This document shows, piece after piece, positions 47,876 to 59,707 of a DNA stretch of 64,000 nucleotides. Origin of the DNA: Lepidodermella squamata (lineage: Eukaryota > Gastrotricha); the NCBI GenBank assembly GCA_047495785.1, contig JBLDXI010000009.1, positions 3,534,001 through 3,598,000 of the forward strand, given 5' to 3'. Positions within the stretch are counted from its first letter, which is position 1, and every line of letters starts with the position of its first letter. The translations under genes and the position numbers were made by a program. The notes below the pieces were generated by a model that was not told where the DNA came from, did no database searches, and worked only from the letters and a program-made list of their open reading frames with translations.

Positions 47876-49653
47876 AGCGCCGGAGTTGCTCGAAGTGCGG
47901 AGGCAGTTCCAAGCTACGCTTTCTCACGGAATAGTATAATAAATGATAAACAACAACAACATTACGCATCAAATTATAATAAAATAATAATAACTGTAAC
48001 GCTAAATAAAAGTTACTAGTAATATCGCAATATGTTATAGAGGTTGTTGCACTTCTCTCGTTTTTGGACGTTTCAGCGAATTCTGATGATTTGCGTCACT
48101 TATCGTTGGAAAATAAGAACTCTATAGTGGCCTCTTCTCTCTTCCTTCTGCTCTTCTCTTTTTCGTCTCTGTGGTCGGAAATATTTTGTTTTGTTGCGTG
48201 GGTCGCGTCGCTCAAAGTGCATTTAAAGAAAATCATCTATGTGTAACGGTAGCATCTAGTTTCTCTCTTCTTCATTTTTCTGGAGACTGCACAATTCAGT
48301 CGAAAACAAGCAAGCATCTGGCTATATAATATGCAAATTTCGTTCGTTTTTGTGTTTAGTTTTTGTAAATACTGCCCGTTGATTGATGAGGCTGAAACAA
48401 TAATATCCTTTATCAACATCATGGCCCCTAGGGTTCGACTTGATAACAGAATGATTGGTTGTTCTTCCAATCCGTTTTATTTGTTTCTAAAAAATCAGCT
48501 AAATTCCAAAGTAAATAAAAAGAAGCGATCGCCGTTGCTGCACTTGCAGGAAGCATGCTTTAGCGAGAGTGATCCAGCAAAACGAATGATTCATTGATTG
48601 AGAAAAAAGATGACAAATGTAAATAAAATCTATAGTTGTTGATTGTTAGCAGACGTTTTTGCGTTTTTGCTGTGTGATGATTCTAAAAGTTAATGAAATC
48701 TATATAAATCATTAATGAATGAGAATATATATATATATATTATAAAGATATATTCAACAGATAAAGAACTATACGGTGTGAGTGATCAGTGTAGCGCCGT
48801 CTTGAAATACCTATCATTTCTCTCTCTCTTGATCGTGTGTCGTTCGTGTTTCGCAGCATATGTGATTTTCTAATGATATAATAAAATAAATAAAGCTGGA
48901 TTTATTGCACAAAACTTAACTACATATAATAATCATTTACCGCACAATTCCGAGCCGAGATCCAGGATGCTAAAAAAAAAGATTTTCGGCACGATTTGAA
49001 CGAGGTTTAGTTGTTACTGTCTTATCTGCCATTTGCCAATTCACATCGGGCTTCTTCTTTTTTTAATGTGAAACTGAGTGTATCCGTGTATTGTAACTAC
49101 TTATGATATCTTGATTTCTCTTGCTCTCTTCCGAAAGGTTGCGCCTTTTCGGCAGCCTCAACTCATGAAAAAATTGGTCGGTCTCTTTCGTCGACGACGA
49201 TCCAGTCACTACTGAACTACCTTTTACTTAGGGGAAATAATGTTAAATTTTGATTTGGAACTTTGATTCGAACTGACACCTATCATCAAGTTGTACCAAC
49301 TTCTATATTTGTATTTCGGTGTATGTTTGTAAAAAAGAGCGTCTATATATAAATATATAAATAAAAACATTCTTCTGAATTTAAAATCGAACTGTCCATA
49401 ATTAAAATTATATGCAGTTGTATTATAAAATGGATTGAAAGAATTATATTGAGAGAAATGTCTGAGCATACATTCTCAATTCCTCTCTTCACTCTTCTTA
49501 AATGTGTGTGCGTAGCCATCTGTATAAAAAATAATAATATTATTATCTGTCACAGCGTAGAAACTATTCAGTAAAAAATTAAAATTCAACGGCCGTGGCT
49601 AAAATTTGGCGTTTTTTCTAAATTTTTAGAACTATTTATTTTCTACTGAAGCG
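47876..49653. other. intergenic between eIF4B and CUL1
   Basis: Poly(A) signal of eIF4B at 47938..47943, then AT-rich sequence with an (AT)n microsatellite near 48726..48741. No convincing gene. A GTTTTTTCTAAATTTTTAG acceptor-like site ends at 49629, 25 nt before the CUL1 ATG. Confidence 0.5.
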
Positions 49654-52600
49654 ATGCCTATACCTCAGCATCGAAATACACCAACTCGGCCTGATTTGGC
49701 GACGATTTGGCCGCAACTCGAGGATGGTTTCATGAAAGTTTTCCGACGCGAGCAAATCAGCCGGAAGCAGTACATGTGTCTTTACACGCTAATTTACGAC
49801 TACTGCACCACCCCATCGGCCGACCCTGGCCTGCCACCGGTAACTGGTCGCGGTTCAGCGGCGGCGAATGTCTCGGCAGCTGCGGCGGCTGATCAGTTCG
49901 TAGGCGGTGAGCTGTACGCGAAACTCCGCGCCTTTCTCCAGCAGCAACTAGGCTCGCTGATTTCCGACGCCAATGATCTCGGCACCGACCTCGAAGTCCT
50001 CAAGTTCTACACGTCCCAGTGGGAGGAGTTCCGCTTCTCCAGCAACGTACTCAACGGCATTTGCGCCTACCTTAACAGACACTGGATCAAACGAGAAGCT
50101 TCTTCAGGTATGCTTTCTTATCATTTAATGACGTCTTATACGGCTACTTGAAATTTAAAATTCGAAAAAATCTGGAATCTTGCCTCAAAATTTGAATTTC
50201 TTGAGGATGTTACTTGAGGCGGGAAAAAATTCAAAATCCCTATTAATATTCCTTATATTGGCCATGATCTTTCTTGAAAAATCGAGATATTTTTGGAAAT
50301 AGCTCAATGCATCAAATCCTTATAAAAAAAACTCCCCCTACAAAAATCGTTTAAATCCAGTGTCCAAATCGATCTCCCTATCGATTTGCCACAGCTAGAA
50401 GCTAGAGGCTTGCTTTGGTTCCGTTAAAACATCATTTTAAATAAAATTCAATGTAAGGCTGTTTATTCCATTATAAAGCTGAAAATTTTTCGTTTATCGA
50501 AGTTGCTAAGATCATCTCTCATCCTTATCCACGATTTCACGGAGCGTGATTGAAGTTCATCAAATAAAACCCGAAATAACCTGATGAAAAATGGTTCTGT
50601 AAATATCGGTTTTTGATTGAACCAAATTTCTTTAGAGTTTCTAATAGCAATAAAATACTATCAGCATTTTTATAACGCTTTTAATTTTTATTAATTTAAA
50701 AAAACGCTCCCAGGGTATTAATTTGGGAATAACATCCCATCGTGGACTCTTTATCCGTTTTTCCGATTTGGACTTACTTTTGATGCCTCATTCAAGAGAA
50801 ATTCTTCGTGCATTCGCCTTCGAGTCGATCTTCCTAATATTTTAAGGAGGATGGACACATATCACTATTTTTGATAGTCTGCTTGTCAACGTCTTCGTAT
50901 ATCAAGTATCAAGTTTTAAAATACTCCGTTTTCAGTCAATTCATAGTCTGAAATTTCTTACTACATGAGTATTTGATCATCAGGAAATCTATCAAACCCA
51001 TTATTAATTGTTTTCAGGTCGAGCTGATGTGTATGATATTTACGCTCTGTGCCTTGTAATGTGGCGCGACACAGTCTTTCAACAAGTTTCCAAACGCGTC
51101 ACCCGCGCAGCCCTCGCCATGGTCGAACGCGAACGCCAGGGCGAACACATCGACGTGTCCCTGCTGCGAGCAGTCCGCGAGTCCTACGTCGAACTCGGCC
51201 GGCCTCAGAGCGTCGAAGCAGCCGCGGCGGCGCCCATCCCACCCAGCGGCGGTCTGCCATCGCAATCCGGCGGCAGCGCTCTCACATCCGGACTCATGGG
51301 GCCGAACCTGTCAGTCTACGTCGATCACTTCGAAAACGACCTGGTCGACGCAACTCAACAGTTCTACCAGACCGAATCCGCGTCGTTCCTCGAACAGAAC
51401 CCGGTGACGGAGTACGTGAAGCGGGTCGGTTTATGGCTCGCAGATGAGGAGTGCCGCGTTGAGCGTTACCTTCACAACTCCACCCTCGACCGCCTTCGCT
51501 CGACCTGCGAGACCGTATTGATCAAGAAAAAACTCTCCCTCCTCCACGCCGAGTTTTCAAACCTACTCACGAACGAACGAGCCGAAGACTTGGCCCGTCT
51601 ATTCCGCCTGTGCCAGCGTCTCAGCGAAACCGTGAACGATTTAAGGCAGCTACTTGAAGACCACGTTTTCACGCGGGGCGTTAAGGCGGTTCAGCTGGTT
51701 GCTGACCAGGCGGCGCTGGACCCTCGCCTCTACGTCACCACACTCCAAGATGTACACAAAAAGTTCGCTGTGATCGTCCACGAATCGTTTGGAGATGACC
51801 CTGGCTTCATCGCCGCTCTAGACCGCGCCTGTCGCAAATTCGTCAACTCGAACGCAGTCACCGAACCGGGGTCGTCGGGTCAAAATCTCGGCTCTGGTTC
51901 GCAGGTGCAAAGCAAGTCGGCCGAGTTGCTCGCTAAATATCTGGACATCCTCCTTAAAAAAGGTGCCAAGCCGATCGAAGACGAGGAGCTCGAGGCAAGC
52001 CTCATCAGTGCTTTGACGATCTTCAAATACCTCGATGATAAAGACGTGTTCCAGAGTTATTACAGTAAGCTGCTCGCTAAACGGCTCGTGCAACAAGTTT
52101 CGATCTCCGACGAAGCCGAGGACCAGGTGATTAACCGGTTGAAAGACGCCTGCGGTTTCGAATACGTCTGCCGCCTGCAACGCATGTACCGAGACGTTCT
52201 CCAAGTGTCTCGAAGCCTGAACGAAGAGTTCCGGTCGAGCGCTGTTATGGCGAACAGCGGGAAGGTCACCTTCGATTTCAGCGCGATGATTCTGTCGTCG
52301 TGTTCGTGGCCGCTTCAGCATGCCCCGGCCTTCAACGAACCAGCCGAGTTGAAGCAGGCGATGGATGCGTTCTGGAATTTCTACTCGCACAAGCATAACG
52401 GGCGGAAATTGCTCTGGCTGCATAACGTCGGACGAGGGGAGTTGGCAGCGTCCTGTTTCAAGGCGAAACACATTATCCAAGCGTCTACCTATCAAATGGC
52501 TGTCCTGTTGTGTTTCAACATTAATGAAACGTGGAATTATGGTGAATTGCAAGATCGGCTGGCGATGAAGGACGATTTGTATGGCCAGGTCGTTCAGTCC

Positions 52601-54127
52601 CTGGTGCGGCACAAATTGCTTGCGGTGACCAGTGGCAATCAAGCGGCTGTGACCGGGGAGGCTCAGCCGGCTGCGACCGATAAAATCAGTGTCAATGCTG
52701 ACTATACCAACAAAAAGGTGCGAGTCAGTGTGATGGTCAACCTTAAGGTGGAGCAACAATCAGAATCCAAGTTCATCCAGAAAAACATCGACGAAGACAG
52801 AAAACTCCTCGTTCAGGTTCGTTTTTTATTTTCAGCCTTTGAAATTTGAATTACAATGGTTTCAAGCGTTCAACACATGTCAACTTTTAAAACAATATAA
52901 TGCTAATGGTCGAAATTTTAGGAGCTCAAAATACACCGTTGAAAATTTATATTACATTGTCGTGGAATAAGGTCCTACTTTTAACGGAAAACGGCCTGAT
53001 GTGGAGCCAAAGTTTGAATAATATTTTGTCCAAAAATGCATTTTCAAATTCTAAATAAGGAAATGGGATTGATTATCGGAAATCCAAATGAGTAGAGCTC
53101 TGCGCGTAATTTTGATCATAAGGCCTGATCAACTTTTTGGGAACACGTCATGATCATGATTATTTGAAAATAAAATGCTTGATAGTTTCCCTTTGGTGCG
53201 AAGTTTTTGAAATAGCTCCCGCTAAAAGATTTCTCTTCACGGCTTCAGAACATGCAAAAATGGGGAACTGCGCCCCCTGGAAATTTCCCAAAACCTGGAA
53301 ATATTTTGGAAATTTCCAGAAAGAAATCCTAATTTCCAAAAATTTTAGGCAGTTTTCAATACTTTTTCGCGCTGATGAGCCAAACATTTTGCTCTCTTCG
53401 CTCGCCAATATTATTTTCTATTATGTTCTCGGGAAAACTCGGAATAGGCCCTTCAAAGACATAGTCATATCAGCTTGAAATCTGGAAATGAAAGAATGGT
53501 TCCCCGGAAGTCGCGCGTGTTTTATAGTCTGTCAGAAATGAGCGATTTATTTCCATAATTTTTATTAGAAATGCGAAAGAAACATTTTTGATTCAGATTT
53601 TTTGCGCTTTAAATTTCATCACGCTTCAACAATATGATTATTTTCACTTCGAAAGAGCCGTGTACATAAATATTAGTTTCTGATGTTTTCATATAAGTAT
53701 TATTTTATAATATTGAGGCATCAATTAACACGGCGCCCCTAAAATGGACTGGCGACCTGAGCAGCATCGACTGCCTTTTTTCATCAAAATATTAGCACAA
53801 TTGCAGTGTTTATTTTATTTTATTATTTCCCGGAATAATATCGGTGCGCAGTTAATATTTTGAAGTTTTTTACAATTTTCTTGCGTGAATATTTATCAAT
53901 GTTTAAATTGCGCTTTGTTTTTGTTTTATCAGGCGGCTATCGTCCGTATAATGAAAATGCGTCGCCAGCTGGGCCACCAGCTGCTAATCGGCGAAGTAAT
54001 CGACCAACTGCGCGGGCGGTTTCAACCCACGATCCCGCTCATCAAAACCTGCATTGACATTCTCATCGAAAAAGAGTACGTCGAACGGTCGAAAACCGAA
54101 CGCGACGTCTACACCTATGTTGCCTAG
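49654..54127 (+). CDS. CUL1: cullin-1, scaffold of SCF ubiquitin ligases
   Basis: Elongated scaffold that binds SKP1/F-box adaptors at its N-terminus and RBX1 at its C-terminus. Exons 49654..50107, 51018..52816 and 53933..54127 encode 815 aa (human 776). The N-terminal cullin repeat shows [46 protein letters not shown] and [17 protein letters not shown], specific to CUL1 rather than CUL2-5. The middle and cullin-homology parts include [36 protein letters not shown] and [12 protein letters not shown]. The C-terminal winged helix holds the neddylation site I-V-R-I-M-K-M-R, with Lys present, and ends E-K-E-Y-V-E-R ... Y-T-Y-V-A. Two Ala/Ser/Gly-rich insertions (after YDYCTTP and after VELGRPQ) explain the extra length. 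AATAAA lies at 54572..54577. The first intron is 910 nt and the second 1116 nt. Confidence 0.97.
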
Positions 54128-55359
54128 CAGACATCGACCGAACAATGGACAAAATTAATAGAAACAAACTGATTCTTTCCACTCTGTCTCTCTCTCGCTA
54201 AAAGAATATGAATTTGAATAATTTCATTTCAGTTTCACGTCTCAAGGTTGAATACTATTATAATTAGTAATTTCTTGTACAGAAGCACGGCTTATTATCG
54301 ATAAACACCCGGTCCCAAATTGATAAAAACATTTTCGTGTGTGTGGAATTTTATCTCCCGTCGGCTTATTATTCTTATTTTGTCCCGCTTGATGAAGCAA
54401 ATTGAAAATAAGTGTGATCGATATATACTCGAGTTCGTCGCTATTCAACCTGAGTCAATTTTTACCAGGGTTTTTAATTGTTGTCAGAATCAGTTCTACA
54501 TGTTGACCGGGAAACATTCGTGTTTGTCGTCTCTTTCTGCTCTCTATAAATTGCCGCTCTAAATAATTTGTAAATAAATGCGGCTCTAAATTAGTGATAA
54601 AAATCGGTCATATAAACAAAATATACCAGATATGCCGTGGTTTTTTGCATTAAAATATTATTGCGAAAAAATGTTTGAGATGAGCAATAAAAGTGATCTT
54701 TTATTTTTGTTTGTTTGTTCGCCAAGGGCCAGTTTCCAGATCGCGTGCCTATCTCGTGTCGCGTGCTGTCGCGCGCGTGTGATTTATCAGCAACAGTTGA
54801 CGCACTCGCGCGTGGCAATCGGTCATTTAAATCTGAAAACTGTCGCAGCCGGAATTTTTCGAATTTTTTTCGCGTTCTGAATAATTAGCGTAGTGGCGTT
54901 ACGTAACGTGCTAATTGATGCTTGACTCCTGTCGTCGTCGTTCTTGTCGTCGCTGTCGTTCGCACTTTGGTGTATCGAGCGAGTGCGAGGGAACGCGGCG
55001 CCGCGGGGTAGGGAATCTACTCAAGTGGTCTCTGTCTGGGTGTTGCGTCACATTGCAGCGCGCGGCGTAACACCGGCGTAACCGATTACAGAAATTCAAA
55101 CATATTTGCGTAAGCCGTTCAGTTACCAGACAGTACTCGCACATATTCGCTGCATAGTCGAGCAAAACCCAGCAATACTCTTCCTAAAGACCCTGGTTAC
55201 GCGCCTGTTACGCCCAGTTTTTATACACCCTGTTGTATTTTAGGACTTAAACGCCGTAACCTGTTACAAAATAATTCGGCCTAATTATTATTGCCGTGTG
55301 CTTTGAGCGTGACCTCGGTTAACCTCAATCAAGTGCGATTAATTTATTAATCATAAAAA
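54128..55359. other. CUL1 3' flank and PAR bZIP promoter
   Basis: CUL1 3' untranslated region to about 54.6 kb, then GC-richer sequence with repeated GTTACGCC/GTAAC-type pieces around 54890..55410. No gene recognised. Confidence 0.5.
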
Positions 55360-55555
55360 ATGGCCGCTTTCACCGAGATGGGACCAGGTTTGTTGAAGGC
55401 GTAACCCCAAATGGCGCCTGTTACGTTCTCTTTTTTTCCGTCACCCAGGCGCCCAGTTGCACTACTTGATGACTGCCGAGCAGCAGAACGCGGCACATCA
55501 GGCGCATCAAGCTTACTCATTCGTTTATGGCGCCCCGCCTCAACTTGTGCCCTAC

Positions 55556-55586
<31 letters not shown>

Positions 55587-57232
55587 AGCAACAACCCCCG
55601 GCTCAACATCCACCTCAACGGTCGAGAAATGGCCAGGGTCTACCCCCGACGCCGCCTGGGTCACCCAGGCCTCCGATGCAGCAGCAACAGCAAAACCAGC
55701 CGATTCAGTCGGCGATCAAGCAGCAACCGTCGGCTAATTTTGCCAGCCCGGTGCGAACCCAGCACCCATCTCAGCCGCAGTCTCTGCCGCTGTACCCTCA
55801 GCCGTCACCCCTGCACCCGACCATGCAGAACCTGAACGGCGGCGGGCAGAACGATTTCATCAAACAGCAACAGCAGCATCAGTTATTTCAATGGCCTGTT
55901 CAACAGCAGCAACAACAGCAACAGCAACAGACAAACCCGGTGCCGACGGGCATGTACGGCGGTGGCGAGGCCGCGTTTCCCATTGTGCCATCATGTGAGT
56001 CTGAAAAACAATTTTTATTACGTTGCGCAACCACCTGTCTGCGACCCGGGGTCAGCAATAAAGCGCCTATTGTCTCATCTTTTTGCGGCGAGTGCTTGCG
56101 CAACACTGCGAGACAACGCGCGCTAGAACCCTAATCGCGCTCAGTGCTGTAGTTTCCTAGTTCCGAAAAATGGACGCTTTTTTAGGAAATTTTTGCGACC
56201 AGTTCACCCAGCAGTACCAACAAACTGGCCAGCAACAGGTTGTTCCGTCCAACCCAACCGGTGCGGGTGGTTTTATCGGGCTGAGCCACCACAATCAGAA
56301 TGTTGTTAAAGCCGACCCGTTTCGCGCCGGTTGCCGGTCTTATGAACCAGCCCGGCCTATTAGCGAAGCTTATGGGTCCCCTAATTGCCAGCCATACCGA
56401 TTTAATTCGGCCTACACTGGCAACGCCGGGTTGTTGCAAACCGTCTCGCCTCAGCAAGCTACAGCGATCCCTGGGGTCATTTCAGCTCGCGATAATTTCG
56501 GCATTTTAGGATGCTCATGTACTAAGAAAATTGCTAATTTTTCTTGGTAATAATTCTAATTTGTATCGATTTTTTTGAACCTACAGCAACTTCGCCGTCT
56601 TTAGTTCATGCGTTGAGTCAAGCCGGGCAGTCACGCCGCCAGCGTTCCGAAAAGAAGCAGGTTCCGGATGATTTGAAGGACGACAAGTACTACGAACGGC
56701 GTAAGCGAAACAACGTTGCGGCGAAGAAATCGCGCGACTCGCGAAAAGCTCGTGAGGACGAAATTTCGATCCGTGCAAGCTTCCTCGAAAAGGAAAACGC
56801 AATCCTCAGAGCACAGGTTGGTTAAATTCACCTAATTTTTTCAAATTAATTTCGCAAATTTTTCAGGTCGCGACGTTGCGAGATGAGGCGAATTCGCTTA
56901 AGCAGCTTCTGTTACAAAAACAAGTGACAACATCGAGCGCCCCAACGGGCTCACTTGGACCACGACCCGCGGCCACGTCGACGCCAAACGCGAAACAACA
57001 GGGCTTTAACATGCCACCGCAAAGCCAGCAACAACAACTGGCTCACAGCAATAACACCAACAATCAAACTTCGCTAGCACTAGCTGCTCAACAAGCCGCG
57101 CTTTACGCCGCAGCTTTCGTGAACCAGCACCACCATCAGGTGCTTGGCAATAGCCAGGTTGATGGTGGCGCAAATCAGCAGCAGCAGCAACAACAACAGC
57201 AAAATCAAGAAATGATCCATTCGGCCGCGTGA
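55360..57232 (+). CDS. PAR-family bZIP transcription factor (HLF/TEF/DBP-Pdp1 type)
   Basis: Nuclear DNA-binding factor; the family controls circadian output, metabolism and cell-fate genes. Isoform A exons 55360..55387, 55449..55994, 56587..56816 and 56867..57232 encode 389 aa. The N-terminal half is Gln/Pro-rich activation-type sequence with two long CAG/CAA glutamine runs. The bZIP begins [20 protein letters not shown], then [20 protein letters not shown], continuing into a leucine zipper ([19 protein letters not shown]). The basic region and hinge follow the PAR pattern. The C-terminus is again Gln-rich. Exon 2 ends T|GTGAGT and joins at phase 1. An alternative first exon at 56170..56518 ends in the same phase. 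AATAAA lies at 57614..57619. Distinguishing HLF/TEF/Pdp1 from CES-2-like members is not possible here. Confidence 0.9.
56170..56518 (+). CDS. alternative first coding exon of the PAR bZIP gene (isoform B)
   Basis: Opens with ATG ([12 protein letters not shown]) inside the intron between exons 2 and 3 of isoform A. It stays open for 116 codons of Gln/Pro/Asn-rich, protein-like sequence, ending TCA-T before GTACTA. The phase is the same as exon 2 of isoform A (also TCA-T), so joining to 56587 gives a 314-aa protein with the same bZIP. The donor is weaker than that of exon 2. A second promoter in about 56000..56165 is implied. Alternative promoters giving different activation domains are known for PAR bZIP genes such as Drosophila Pdp1. 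Confidence 0.6.
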
Positions 57233-58016
57233 TGATTTTATCTCAACTCCCTGGAAAATTCTCATATTTCTTTCCTTCAACCTTTCATAAAAAATTACTT
57301 CGGTTTTGGTGTTTCGAATTCTCGTTTTTTCTACTTCAGCTACCTATTGTTGTATGAAAAGTATTTGCTCAAGTACTGACTGACTAAGCATGAAAAACTC
57401 GCCCGTGTTTTAATGCTATAATTATTATTTAAAATGATTTCTCTCGGCTAGAGTTGTGCACCAATCGAGTTACCTCAGACTCTAGACTAAAAAGTCGCCA
57501 AAAATAGTTGGAAAATTCAGTCTTGATATCGCTTTATCTACCTACATTTATATTCTACAACGTATTCATCTTCCATTTGATTTCATGAACATGAATGGCA
57601 TAAACAAATGTTTAATAAAAACGACTGATTAGTGGTTTAATGTGAACATGGCTTTTTATTCACCATCAATTTTATACCAATATATTCACAGAAATATTTT
57701 ATAGCGTAAAACAAACTCAACATTTTAACTGGTGACACAGCTTTTACAGATCTTTATCAATCATTACTAATTGGAGCATGACGTTGCGTCAAATGAAAAT
57801 ACCAAAAATAAGGATGCCGGTGGAAAAAGCAAAGCTAGATCATTTGAACCTCTTCGCTGTTCCGGAATGCTTAACAAATAATAAGCATGACTTTCACACA
57901 AAATAATTTTTGAAGATTCACGAAAACACTAACAAAAAGGTGATGCTCCAACATGCTATACTGGCTAATCAGACAGTTTACGGGGGTTATAGCTCCAGTA
58001 TTAAGATATAACAAGG
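57233..58016. other. convergent 3' flanks of PAR bZIP and ZnT genes
   Basis: Tail-to-tail region. Plus-strand AATAAA at 57614..57619 and the minus-strand signal (TTTATT at 57655..57660) are 41 nt apart, so the two 3' untranslated regions run almost into each other. Nothing else recognised. Confidence 0.6.
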
Positions 58017-59707
58017 CTACATTGGAGTAAATCTTCGGCAATGATCACAATTTACATGCAACGAGGATAGATTATCAACAAAACCCAACGCGGTTCCGTC
58101 GCTTAACCCATCGCTAGATGTGTTGTCACTCTGGGGAGATTCTTCAATTTGAACAGTGGCCGATCGTACTCCAGCTCTTCGGATTAAAATCGTCGAGGCA
58201 GAGCGAGTTATTTCAGTCCGGTTGACACTCGGGTTGTTTATCGTCAGATGAGCAATCGCCATTCGGTGAGATGTCGATAAATTCCATACATGCAAGTTAT
58301 GGACATTATATACACCTGGTAACAAAATTCATTAGCATCAAAGCGCCATTGGGCTAATGAAACCAGCTAAGTATATAGTATTTTCCTATATACTTAGCTG
58401 GTTTCATTAGCCCAATGACGAAAGCACGAAAATCAGAACAAATCTCACCTTGCAGGCCAGAAAGCTCTTTTTTCAATAAGTCATAGTCGACGTCTGATGG
58501 CACTGATTCAACAAGAATCATGACAATGTCGCGGAGAACAGTTATGGTCGTACAAAGGACGATAACGGAGAAAACGAACGTGCAGATAGGATCGGCTATT
58601 TTCCAATCGGCGTCAATTTTAATAAGGATAGCAGCCACTAAAACGCCGATGGATTGCACCAAATCGCCGATAACGTGAATAAAAGCGGCACGTATATTTA
58701 TGTTCTGCGAGCCCGAGTGGCTATGGCCATGTCCATGTCCATGACCGCCGTGACTGTGCCCATGACCAGTTTCGACGCTGCTGCTCGGTGCCCCACCGTG
58801 GCTATGCCCATGAGACATATATTTCTAAAATCAAGCAGGTTGTATAGGCAAGATTACATATATAAGATATATTTTACTTGAGCAGTTCCCAGAACATCGG
58901 AATGTAGCACAATTCCCATTACAATATTAAATGCAACGCCAAGAGAAGCAACTATCAGCATCTCGTTCGCATTGATGTCGAATTCATGCCTAGTAAACAG
59001 AGAATATATAACAGCTGACTACTTTCATCAAATTTGTACCTCTGTATACGCTCTATCGCAAGTATACAAAGAATCGCGGACAACAGCCAGATGACGAGAA
59101 TACTCGCAAGAGCTCCCAATGTTTCCACGCGATGGTAGCCGAAGGAAAATCTCTTCGTCGGACGCCGCCGTTTCAAATACAGCGCCAGAATGGAAATAAG
59201 AAATGAAGCCAAGTCGCTGCTCAAGTGCGCAGCATCAGTCATAATTGAAAGACTATTTGCTACTGCGCCACCTTTTCAATCGGTAAAAATGTCATATTGG
59301 TCAGCGAGCAAACAAAACTCACCAATAATCTGGGCAGACATGAAGAGAAAGCAGAGAATAGATACAAAAACCAGCTGCCTGATAGCGATGGCATCTTCCG
59401 AAAAGTCAACAGGTGGCCACCAATAGTGGCAATGGGGTTCATCTTCTGCTGACTTGACAGCACTATGAGAGTCAGAATGATGCTCGTGGTTATGACAATC
59501 TTCATGTTGGGTGCTCCCGTGGCCACCATGAGAGTGGCGATTTGGAGGGCAAAGAGGAGCAGTATCCTCGTCTTCTGTAAAGGAGTTTCGAAAAATTGCA
59601 TCAACACTGACTGAATTCCGTTCAACACAATCGACGCTTCCATCGGAATTAATTATTGCTGGCGTTAAAGGCATGTTGGAAGACGGAACAAAAATTGCTC
59701 CACTCAT
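58017..59707 (-). CDS. zinc transporter, SLC30/ZnT family (ZnT2/3/8-like)
   Basis: Cation-diffusion-facilitator that exchanges cytosolic Zn2+ for protons, typically into vesicles. Minus-strand exons 59323..59707, 59040..59271, 58878..58989, 58449..58824 and 58017..58315 encode 467 aa. The cytosolic N-terminus has a His-rich run and an H-C-H motif (PHCHYWWPP), as in ZnT2/3/8. TM2 carries SIMTDAAHLSSDL and TM5 AAFIHVIGDLVQS, the two HxxxD pairs that form the transport site; both are intact. FSFGYHRVETLGALASI and ADPICTFVFSVIVL are family hallmarks. The loop between TM4 and TM5 is strongly His/Gly-rich (about 244-281), a usual zinc-sensing loop. The C-terminal domain keeps VHNLHVWNLS. The intron between exons 4 and 5 contains a perfect 32-bp hairpin. 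Confidence 0.95.
58347..58417. repeat. perfect 32-bp inverted repeat (hairpin) in ZnT intron
   Basis: 58347..58378 is the exact reverse complement of 58386..58417, with a 7-nt spacer. It lies wholly inside the 133-nt intron between the last two ZnT exons. It could be a small foldback insertion or an RNA hairpin in the pre-mRNA. Confidence 0.95.

Noticed and set aside
48726-48741. AT-dinucleotide run as a possible origin or promoter
   Set aside because: Ordinary microsatellite with nothing around it to support a function.
51818-52759. 313-codon minus-strand open frame
   Set aside because: Exact antisense shadow of the CUL1 exon, with no family resemblance of its own.
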